12,403 nucleotides of DNA from Nostoc cf. edaphicum LEGE 07299 (GTDB taxonomy: Bacteria; Cyanobacteriota; Cyanobacteriia; Cyanobacteriales; Nostocaceae), in contig NZ_JADEXF010000016.1 of the NCBI RefSeq assembly GCF_015207245.1, forward strand, positions 1-12,403, written 5' to 3'. Below the pieces are notes generated by a model that ran no database searches, had not been told where the DNA came from, and was given only the letters and a program-made list of their open reading frames with translations. A program made the translations under genes and the position numbers. This document shows, piece by piece, positions 5,988-12,403 of this stretch (the first letter of the stretch is position 1; each line of letters begins with the position of its first letter).

Positions 5988-6332
5988 GCAAAAGTATGTG
6001 TGTGAAGCATGAAGCGAGTATGCAGAGCCAATAGACAAGAAATATTTGCTGCCCTTACAGCGCTTCCGGCTATTATGCAATACAGTTTTTCTCCTTGCCC
6101 TCTCCTATCAAAGCTTTCAGATTTGGGGATGTACCTCATAGCTGCCGTAAGTGCTGTAAATTTTAGTAATGTTTAGAGCGATTTGATTTTAAGAGCGGTC
6201 AAAGCTCGATTTCATCCTAATTTCATTTCTGAATGAAAGACTAGTAGAAGAGTGTATTTCTAAAATTTAAAAGTACTTTTGACCGTTCGCAATTTCTTCT
6301 CTCCCATACATACTCAAGGATTTTTAGTAGCG
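5988..6332. other. 345-bp region between the CopM-like gene and the adaptor gene
   Basis: No gene is recognised. It carries an imperfect 11-bp inverted repeat (6055-6065 with 6149-6159, 10/11 matches, 83 bases between) of unknown meaning, and the CopR-like box at 6210-6226. No clear terminator for the CopM-like gene was found. The adaptor gene's ribosome binding site AAGGA is at 6316-6320. Confidence 0.5.
6210..6226 (+). promoter_or_regulatory. CopR-like box upstream of the adaptor-pump operon
   Basis: TTTCATCCTAATTTCAT, identical to the copy at 5086-5102. A possible -10 (TAGTAG, 6242-6247) has exactly the same spacing from the box. The second TTTCAT (6221-6226) also forms an inverted pair with ATGAAA at 6233-6238. 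Together these imply co-induction of the CopM-like gene and the efflux operon by one response regulator. Confidence 0.7.
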
Positions 6333-8018
6333 ATGTCTAACTCTCTGCTTTCCCAAACACCTACAGCTATTCGTTGTTTTTCTGGCACATTCCTGAGCCT
6401 GTTGTTATTAGCAAGTCCCGCAGTTGTTCTGGCTCATGGCGGACATGGAGACGAATTTCAAGGAGGAAGTGAAGCCACTTCAACTAATAATTCTATTCAG
6501 GTTGATGCCGACACAGCCAAACGGTTAGGGATTAAAGTCGAGCCAGTCCAACGTCAAAGGTTAGCTATTGGCATTAAAACTACTGGACAAATAGAGACTC
6601 TTCCTAACCAAAAAGTAGAAGTGACCACCCCAATTGAAGGGGCGAAAGTTATTGAATTGTTGGTGGAACCAGGTGCGTCAGTAAAGAAAGGTCAACCTGT
6701 TGCTGTTGTTACTAGTCCAGGCTTGGTGACGTTACGTGTGGAATCTCAGGACAAATTAGCACAAGGTCAAGCTGATTTACAACTGGCGGAAGCTGACTTA
6801 AGACTGGCTCAACAAAATTACCAAAGATATCAACAAATAGCTGACTCTGAAATTGCCCAAGCACAGAGTCAAGTTGACTTTGCTCAAGAAAAGTACAACA
6901 AAGACAAACAGTTAGCCACTGAAGGGGCTTTACCCCGACGCAATGCTTTAGAATCCCAGACCCAGCTAGCGCAGGCAAAAGCCGAACTTACTAAAGCTAA
7001 CAGCCGTCGGGACGTTATCGGGGCAGAAAATCAACTTAAACGCGCTCAAGCATCAGTTCAGCTAGCAAAGTCAAATATTAATCGCAGTAACACTAGTTAT
7101 CAAACTCGACTTGCTCAGCTGGAAAACCTTCCCAATGCTAAGGGACTAGTAACAGTAACCGCTCCCATCTCTGGTAAGGTTGCTGATAGAGAAGTTACTA
7201 TTGGTCAAACTTTTAATGATGCAGGTGGTAAATTGATGACGATTGCCAATGACAGTCGGCTTTTCGCCACAGCTAACATTTATGAAAAAGATTTAAGCAA
7301 GGTAAAAACTGGTCAAAGGGTGACTCTAAAAGTAGCTAGTGTGCCTGAGCGTACCTTTTCTGGACGAATTTCCCGAATTGGTACGGCGGTAGAAGGAGAA
7401 ACAAGAATTGTACCAGTACAAGCAGAAGTGAATAACTCTAGTGGGCAACTCAAACCAGGAATGTTCGCCGAGCTAGAAGTCTTAACAGACCAAACGTCCT
7501 CTACTATTTCAGCTATTCCTACCTCGGCAGTGGTTGACGCGAATGGTAAGAAAGTTGTTTACGTGCAAAATGGTAATGCTTACCAAACAGTTGAAGTGAC
7601 TTTAGGGCAAACCTCTGGAGATATGGTTGAGGTCAAGAGTGGCTTATTTGAGGGAGATATGATTGTCACTGTGCGCGCACCGCAACTTTATGCACAATCT
7701 CTGCGAGGTGATACCAAACCAAAAGAAGATGAGCATGGTGCAGTTCCCTCACAGACAACAGAGGTTAAAACGTTTAGCTTACCACTACCCTGGTGGATTG
7801 CAGCAGGAGGGGGAGCTACTCTAGCTACTCTAGCTTTTATGGCAGGTACTTTTTGGGCTGGTCGTCGCAGTAAGTCGCCTTTAATACTAATAAATAACTC
7901 AGAGTTAGACCCTCCTGTCTCTGAAACAGAGATTTATGACGACAACTCTAAGTCGCCAGTTTTATCTAGATCGACAGTTGTGCATGAGCAAAAAGACTCT
8001 CAGCATCCACAATCTTAG
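6333..8018 (+). CDS. RND efflux periplasmic adaptor (membrane fusion protein), CopB/CusB/CzcB-like, with C-terminal membrane segment
   Basis: 561 aa from ATG 6333, chosen because AAGGA lies 12 bases upstream and a normal signal peptide (hydrophobic core about 17-32, cleavage after VLA at 34) follows. A TTG at 6279 would add 18 unlikely residues. The mature protein begins HGGHGDEF (35-42), a possible metal-binding tip. Then come the first lipoyl half-domain (about 98-128), a long Ala/Gln-rich coiled-coil hairpin (about 133-270) with two separate helices, the second lipoyl half (about 272-305), a beta-barrel (about 310-385) and a membrane-proximal domain (to about 450). Residues 484-510 form a clear transmembrane segment with an Arg-Arg stop, followed by a 50-residue tail, which is unusual for the family. 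The pump gene starts 48 bases downstream, so the two form an operon behind a CopR-like box. It should link the inner-membrane pump to an outer-membrane channel not encoded here. Confidence 0.93.
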   Translation: MSNSLLSQTPTAIRCFSGTFLSLLLLASPAVVLAHGGHGDEFQGGSEATSTNNSIQVDADTAKRLGIKVEPVQRQRLAIGIKTTGQIETLPNQKVEVTTPIEGAKVIELLVEPGASVKKGQPVAVVTSPGLVTLRVESQDKLAQGQADLQLAEADLRLAQQNYQRYQQIADSEIAQAQSQVDFAQEKYNKDKQLATEGALPRRNALESQTQLAQAKAELTKANSRRDVIGAENQLKRAQASVQLAKSNINRSNTSYQTRLAQLENLPNAKGLVTVTAPISGKVADREVTIGQTFNDAGGKLMTIANDSRLFATANIYEKDLSKVKTGQRVTLKVASVPERTFSGRISRIGTAVEGETRIVPVQAEVNNSSGQLKPGMFAELEVLTDQTSSTISAIPTSAVVDANGKKVVYVQNGNAYQTVEVTLGQTSGDMVEVKSGLFEGDMIVTVRAPQLYAQSLRGDTKPKEDEHGAVPSQTTEVKTFSLPLPWWIAAGGGATLATLAFMAGTFWAGRRSKSPLILINNSELDPPVSETEIYDDNSKSPVLSRSTVVHEQKDSQHPQS

Positions 8019-8066
8019 TTGAACTCAACCTTGGCGTAATTTTATTGAACATTAATTGAACAAAAT

Positions 8067-11000
8067 ATGTTAAATGCTATCCTTAAGTGGTCAATTATCC
8101 AACGTTGGATAGTTGTGCTAGGAGCGATTGTAGTCACAATTTGGGGTACATATAACCTCACCCAGATGCCCCTAGATGTCTTTCCTGACTTTGCTCCGCC
8201 TCAAGTTGAAATTCAAACCGAAGCTCCAGGATTAGCACCAGAAGAAGTAGAAACACTAATTACCTTGCCGATTGAAAGTGCAGTGAATGGTACACCAGGG
8301 GTAGAAACAGTACGTTCTTCCTCTGCTGTCAGCATCTCCGTTGTCAAAGTCATTTTTAAATGGGGGACTGACGTTTATCAAGCTCGTCAACTAGTAACAG
8401 AACGATTGCAACAAGTACAGCAAAAATTACCAGAGGGCGTGGAAAATCCCCAAATTTCGCCTATTTCTTCCCCCATTGGCACAGTTCTACAATACGCCTT
8501 CACTGCTGAATCAACCCCACTTATGGAAGTGCGGCGCTTAGTTGACCGAGATGTCACCAATAGATTGCTAGCTGTACCGGGTATTTCCCAAGTAATTGCT
8601 TATGGTGGTGATATTCGCCAGTATCAGATATTGGTTAACCCAGCGAAATTAAAAGCTTTCAATGTCACCTTAGATGAAGTCACATCTGCGGCTAGAGGAG
8701 CTAACATCAATGCTGCGGGTGGGTTTTTAGTCAATCCAGACCAAGAGCTAATTATTCGTGGCTTGGGGCGCATCGAGTCAATTGAGCAACTGGGGAAGTC
8801 TGCAATAACGGCACGAAACGGAACGCCTGTACTACTACAAGATGTGGCAGATGTCAGCATTGGCGCAGCTTTAAAACGTGGTGATGGCAGTTTGGATGGT
8901 CAGCCAGCAATTGTGGTGATGGTCAACAAGCAGCCACAGAATGATACTCCCACGGTTACTAAAGCTGTGGAAAAGGCGATCGCCGAAATTAAAGCAGGTT
9001 TACCTAAAGATGTCAAAGTCATAGAAACCTTCCGTCAAGAAAACTTTATTGAAGCTGCTATTGAAAACGTTACCAGTTCTCTACGCGATGGCATTATCAT
9101 CGTTTCCATCATCTTGTTGATGTTTTTGATGAACTGGCGCACCGCGATTATTACCCTCAGCGCCATTCCCTTATCAGTCTTAATTGGCATGATGATTCTG
9201 GGCTTATTTGGCCAGGGTATCAACACGATGACGCTGGGTGGTCTGGCTGTCGCCATTGGTTCGGTGGTCGATGACTCGATTGTAGATATGGAAAACTGTT
9301 ATCGAGGTCTGCGGAAGAACCAAGTAGCAAGTAATCCGGTGCATCCCTTTAAGGTTGTTTATGATACTTCTGTAGAAGTTAGAGTTAGTGTGATTTTCTC
9401 AACGGTGATTATCGCCGTTGTCTTTGCACCAATTTTCATGCTTACAGGTGTGGAAGGTCGAATATTTGCGCCAATGGGTGTTGCTTATTTGATATCAATT
9501 TTTGCTTCTACATTAGTGGCAATGACTTTATCCCCTGCACTTTGTGCGATATTACTAGCAAATCGTCAATTACCCGCCGATGATACTTGGGTAAGTGCTT
9601 TATCACAACGCATTTATCGACCTCTTGTCAATTTTGCCATCCGTTTCCCCACAATTATTTTGGTAGTTGCGGGAGCATCATTAGTAGCTTCTTTGGTAAT
9701 TTTACCGAGTTTGGGAAGGGTATTTTTACCAGAGTTTCAAGAACCATCCTTAGTGAATACAGTTCTGCTTTATCCAGGAAGTTCTCTGGAGGCGACAAAC
9801 CAAGTTGGATTCGCGTTGGAAGATGCGCTGAAAGACGACAAGCGTTTTAAGACGGTGCAGTTACGAGCTGGACGCGCTGCTGGTGATGCGGATGCAGGGG
9901 GGGTGAATTTGGGACATTTAGATGTGGAATTGAGTGCAGAAGGATTAAAAGATCGAAAAGGGAGTATTGAGAAGCTGCGGGAGGAGTTTGGTAAGATTCC
10001 TGGAGTTGCTGCCAATATTGGCGGCTTTATCTCGCACCGCATGGATGAGGTATTATCTGGGGTAAGAAGTGCGATCGCAGTCAAAATCTTTGGCCCTGAT
10101 TTAGCCCAATTACGTCAAGTCGGATCTGAAGTTCAGTCGGCTATGACTGGAATTCTGGGACTAGTGGATTTACAACTCGAACCCCAAGTCCCCATTAGAC
10201 AGGTGCAAATTCAATTCAACCGAGAAGCAGCCGCTCGTTATGGTTTAACTGTTGGTAATCTGACTGAGATGGTAGAAACTGCGCTTAATGGACGAGTTGT
10301 ATCACAAGTTCTCAAAGACCAACAATTATTCGATTTGGTGGTTTGGTTACAGCTAGAATCACGCAATAATTTAGATATCATCCGCAATTTGTTAATAGAT
10401 ACACCTACAGGGCAAAAAATACCTCTAGCTCAGGTCGCCAGTATTGATTATGGAACTGGCCCTAACACAATTAATCGGGAAAATGTTTCTCGCTTGATTG
10501 TTGTTTCTGCGAATGTCTCCGGTCGAGATTTAGGCTCTGTGGTGGAGGAAATTCAAAACAAAGTCCGTCAGTCGATACAGTTACCTACAGGGTATTTTAT
10601 CCAATACGGCGGTCAGTTTGAATCAGAGCAACGAGCCACCCAAAATTTGCTAGTCTTTGGGGGATTAGCGTTGGTCATCATTGCAGTCTTAATGTACTTC
10701 GCAGTTAAATCTGTTGCTGCCATGCTGATGATCATGATTAACTTACCTTTGGCTTTGGTGGGAGGTATATTTTCTATTGCTTTGGGGGGCGGGATTATCT
10801 CTATCGCTTCCTTAGTAGGATTTATTACTCTATTTGGTGTAGCAACACGTAACGGACTACTGCTAGTAGATAACTACAACGGCAAGATTGCACAGGGAAT
10901 GCCTTTACAGCAAGTAATTTTTGAGGGTTCAACGGAGCGATTGGTCGCCATTTTGATGACGGCTCTCACTTCAGCTTTAGGAATGATACCTTTAGTAATT

Positions 11001-11204
11001 GGTACAGGTGCAGGGAAAGAAATATTACAGCCTTTAGCTGTAGTGGTTTTGGGCGGATTGTTTACTTCTACAGCATTAACTTTAATGGTCTTACCAGCTT
11101 TATATGCTAAGTTTGGTAAGTTCTTGTTGCCTAAACATACTATGTCAGTTGTAGAGGATGGCAAAGTACCAAAAGCAGTTTTTGAGAATCAATCAATATC
11201 ATAA
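8067..11204 (+). CDS. HME-family RND heavy-metal efflux permease, CopA/CusA/CzcA-like
   Basis: 1045 aa, normal full length. It has the two-fold RND layout: a membrane segment at 10-32, a periplasmic loop to about 335, segments between about 340 and 500, another segment at about 528-548, a second periplasmic loop to about 860, and the last segments at about 862-1015. QMPLDVFPDFAPPQVEIQT (33-51) is the usual HME start. TM4 carries IGSVVDDSIVDMEN (397-410) with D402, D403 and E409, the charged proton-relay residues expected in metal RND pumps. The motif resembles the broad VVDDAxVDVEN group more than the CusA AMVDAAIVMIEN form. Aligning FLPEFQEP with CusA places Thr565 where CusA has the copper ligand Met573, so copper specificity rests on context, not on this residue. 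The pump uses proton entry to export metal with the adaptor encoded just upstream. The ATG lacks a visible ribosome binding site. Confidence 0.94.
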   Translation: MLNAILKWSIIQRWIVVLGAIVVTIWGTYNLTQMPLDVFPDFAPPQVEIQTEAPGLAPEEVETLITLPIESAVNGTPGVETVRSSSAVSISVVKVIFKWGTDVYQARQLVTERLQQVQQKLPEGVENPQISPISSPIGTVLQYAFTAESTPLMEVRRLVDRDVTNRLLAVPGISQVIAYGGDIRQYQILVNPAKLKAFNVTLDEVTSAARGANINAAGGFLVNPDQELIIRGLGRIESIEQLGKSAITARNGTPVLLQDVADVSIGAALKRGDGSLDGQPAIVVMVNKQPQNDTPTVTKAVEKAIAEIKAGLPKDVKVIETFRQENFIEAAIENVTSSLRDGIIIVSIILLMFLMNWRTAIITLSAIPLSVLIGMMILGLFGQGINTMTLGGLAVAIGSVVDDSIVDMENCYRGLRKNQVASNPVHPFKVVYDTSVEVRVSVIFSTVIIAVVFAPIFMLTGVEGRIFAPMGVAYLISIFASTLVAMTLSPALCAILLANRQLPADDTWVSALSQRIYRPLVNFAIRFPTIILVVAGASLVASLVILPSLGRVFLPEFQEPSLVNTVLLYPGSSLEATNQVGFALEDALKDDKRFKTVQLRAGRAAGDADAGGVNLGHLDVELSAEGLKDRKGSIEKLREEFGKIPGVAANIGGFISHRMDEVLSGVRSAIAVKIFGPDLAQLRQVGSEVQSAMTGILGLVDLQLEPQVPIRQVQIQFNREAAARYGLTVGNLTEMVETALNGRVVSQVLKDQQLFDLVVWLQLESRNNLDIIRNLLIDTPTGQKIPLAQVASIDYGTGPNTINRENVSRLIVVSANVSGRDLGSVVEEIQNKVRQSIQLPTGYFIQYGGQFESEQRATQNLLVFGGLALVIIAVLMYFAVKSVAAMLMIMINLPLALVGGIFSIALGGGIISIASLVGFITLFGVATRNGLLLVDNYNGKIAQGMPLQQVIFEGSTERLVAILMTALTSALGMIPLVIGTGAGKEILQPLAVVVLGGLFTSTALTLMVLPALYAKFGKFLLPKHTMSVVEDGKVPKAVFENQSIS

Positions 11205-11413
11205 GTTGATACTAAGATGCTATTCAATTTTATTGCCGAAATTCTTGGAATTTAAGCATAACAAAGCCTTGAAGTAAGGGTAGTGTTGCAAGAGTTGAAT
11301 TTTACGGTTTGTTGCTACGTCGAGAGATAAAAACTAGACGTAGCACACCTCTAAAAGGTTCAGCTAGTAACACAGGGGTAAAGCACTTTCATGTATTACT
11401 ACACGTTAGTTAA
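11205..11413. other. Convergent intergenic region after the pump gene
   Basis: This 209-bp gap lies between the pump (plus) and the diverged DUF305 gene (minus). It has a small AAATTC-TTG-GAATTT hairpin (11239-11253) and the larger inverted repeat 11313-11345. Neither is followed by a T-run, so a classic terminator is not established. No CopC-like or outer-membrane factor gene is present. Confidence 0.5.
11313..11345. repeat. Inverted repeat with 9-bp perfect arms
   Basis: TGCTACGTC (11313-11321) and GACGTAGCA (11337-11345) are exact reverse complements with a 15-base A-rich loop. It sits between the convergent genes and could act as a bidirectional 3' hairpin, but lacks flanking T-runs. It may also be one copy of a dispersed repeat. 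Confidence 0.6.
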
Positions 11414-12088
11414 TTAATCTGAATGTGACTCTGGATAAAGAAGATTGTGTTCAGTGTTAGGGGGATCAACAGCCGAACCCGCAGCCGCTGCTCCAACATA
11501 GTCTATATTGTAGATTTTTTTGAGCCAGCTTCGCAGCTGATTGATTTCCCTTGTTTGCTGAGTGACAACATTGGCACCTAAGTTTACAAATTCTACATGA
11601 TAACTGCGGTCAATAATCTCTCCAGCAAATATAATGGCACCCCAGTGGTGTGAGGTCAAAGTCTTCATGAACATGATATTAAAATCGTCTCCACTCAACC
11701 TTGATAGCTGATTTATTACATTTTGACCAAATCTGTTCGATGTTGGTGAATACGAGATGCCATACCAGTTACTAAGCCACGACTGCATCGTTTGAATTTC
11801 TTGCTGTTGAGCGGTAATGACCTGACGACAAAGCGATTTCAATTCTTGAAGTGTAGCCCTCCGCAAACATACCTCCGACATTTCAATTGCAAAGTTGTGA
11901 CCGTCAATTAAATCCCGTAGAAGGCGAATTTCAAGTTGCGTGAGCCTGTTTCTTGGAGCGGGTTGGCTTGCTAGTATTGGCTCAATCGCAATAGTAAAAA
12001 CGCCAAGGGTGGGTGTCAGAGCTAGAAGCACTCGTAAAGCGATGCTAGCAGTTAAACATGGTAGTGAGCTTTTCCTATTATTCAACAT
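11414..12088 (-). CDS. Diverged DUF305 family protein, exported
   Basis: 224 aa; ATG with AGGA three bases upstream (12092-12095 on the plus strand). A hydrophobic stretch at about 14-38 ends before ILA-SQP (38-43), fitting a signal peptide or anchor. Two degenerate DUF305 units are seen. Unit one (about 52-109) has LIDGHNFAIEMSE where MxPHHxxAxxMA is expected, and ends in MQSWLSNWY. Unit two (about 135-192) keeps the His pair in TSHHWGAIIFA (145-155) but has lost the following Met, and ends in LRSWLKKIY. The Met/His-rich linker is missing. Two Cys (74 and 87) appear in unit one. The protein is therefore likely exported, but its ability to bind copper like CopM is doubtful. It points toward the pump gene from the opposite strand and appears to be separately transcribed. 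The family call rests on the HH motif, the paired helices and the W-rich repeat ends. Confidence 0.8.
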   Translation of the reverse strand: MLNNRKSSLPCLTASIALRVLLALTPTLGVFTIAIEPILASQPAPRNRLTQLEIRLLRDLIDGHNFAIEMSEVCLRRATLQELKSLCRQVITAQQQEIQTMQSWLSNWYGISYSPTSNRFGQNVINQLSRLSGDDFNIMFMKTLTSHHWGAIIFAGEIIDRSYHVEFVNLGANVVTQQTREINQLRSWLKKIYNIDYVGAAAAGSAVDPPNTEHNLLYPESHSD

Positions 12089-12403
12089 CTGTCCTAGTTG
12101 TTTTTAGATAGCTTGCTTGCCACGCTATCAAGGATGCCTTTCTCATCCTATAAAAGTAAATCAAATAGCAAGACTTACACATGAAATAGTTGCCCATCAG
12201 CAAATGTCATATTGCTTTTAAGGCAAATCCATTAAATTTCTATCAAGCTCATTTGAGCAGACCAAGTAGTAAAAAATTTTTATTGTTGCCGAAGCGCTTG
12301 ACCAAATTTTGGTTTCTACTGCGAGAACTGATGATACTTTAGGGGGTATGTAATGTAAAACACTTCTACCTAAAGACCTAATTGCTATTTATAACTAATT
12401 AAG
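12089..12403. other. Region upstream of the diverged DUF305 gene, to the window end
   Basis: No gene is seen in these 315 bp. GATAGC (12107-12112) and GCTATC (12124-12129) form a short hairpin in the presumed leader of the minus-strand gene. ACCAAATTTTGGT (12301-12313) is a 13-bp palindrome next to a TTGACC, without a good -10. No TTTCAT-N5-TTTCAT box was found here, unlike the other DUF305 gene. Confidence 0.45.

Noticed and set aside
5988..6209. Gene remnant or insertion element remnant
   Set aside because: No recognisable protein piece, terminal repeats or target duplication; only an imperfect 11-bp inverted repeat is visible.
6279..6332. TTG start giving the adaptor 18 extra N-terminal residues
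   Set aside because: No ribosome binding site precedes the TTG, while ATG 6333 has AAGGA upstream and gives a normal signal peptide.
8044..8062. ATTGAACA direct repeat with 11-bp period before the pump gene
   Set aside because: It lies in the 48-bp gap inside the operon, is AT-rich, and is unrelated to the CopR-like motif; probably chance.
12298..12313. TTGACC plus palindrome near the right edge as a second MerR-type promoter
   Set aside because: No acceptable -10 at 19-20 bp spacing, and the AT-rich dyad does not resemble metal-regulator operators.

Overview
The window comes from a cyanobacterium, most likely a filamentous Nostoc/Anabaena-type strain. Two things support this: five copies of the cyanobacterial HIP1 octamer GCGATCGC (1733-1740, 4126-4133, 5313-5320, 8976-8983, 10071-10078), and a long-chain flavodoxin very close to the Anabaena protein as I remember it. 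The region reads as a metal-handling cluster, most probably for copper, on the chromosome or a large plasmid. No tRNA, rRNA, CRISPR array, insertion sequence or integrase was seen.

Layout. Positions 1-473 hold the C-terminal third of a glutathione reductase-type flavoenzyme, cut by the window edge. A two-gene operon (667-2990) follows: a DUF4396 membrane protein, then, after a 2-base gap, a membrane-anchored two-domain multicopper oxidase. Both carry methionine-rich segments. Two genes on the minus strand come next: flavodoxin (3058-3570, isiB) and a NodB-type polysaccharide deacetylase (3973-4875). On the plus strand are a tandem-DUF305, Met/His-rich lipoprotein resembling CopM (5265-5987), a periplasmic adaptor (6333-8018) and an HME-type RND pump (8067-11204). 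A second, strongly diverged DUF305 protein (11414-12088, minus) faces the pump gene.

How the parts may work together (inference). The multicopper oxidase could oxidise Cu(I) outside the cytoplasmic membrane, the CopM-like lipoprotein could bind copper there, and the adaptor/pump pair could export metal. Glutathione reductase and flavodoxin fit protection against copper-driven thiol oxidation and iron-sulfur damage. No outer-membrane channel, CopRS-type sensor pair or MerR-type regulator gene lies in the window.

The most interesting part is regulatory. The direct repeat TTTCAT-N5-TTTCAT, which matches the CopR box of Synechocystis as I recall it, occurs three times almost unchanged: before the CopM-like gene, before the adaptor gene, and as an orphan between the flavodoxin and deacetylase genes. 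The 389-bp interval before the CopM-like gene holds three different operator-like sites: a BlaI/CopY-like palindrome, the CopR-like box, and a textbook MerR-family promoter. The DUF4396-oxidase pair is the best candidate for a poorly described functional unit.
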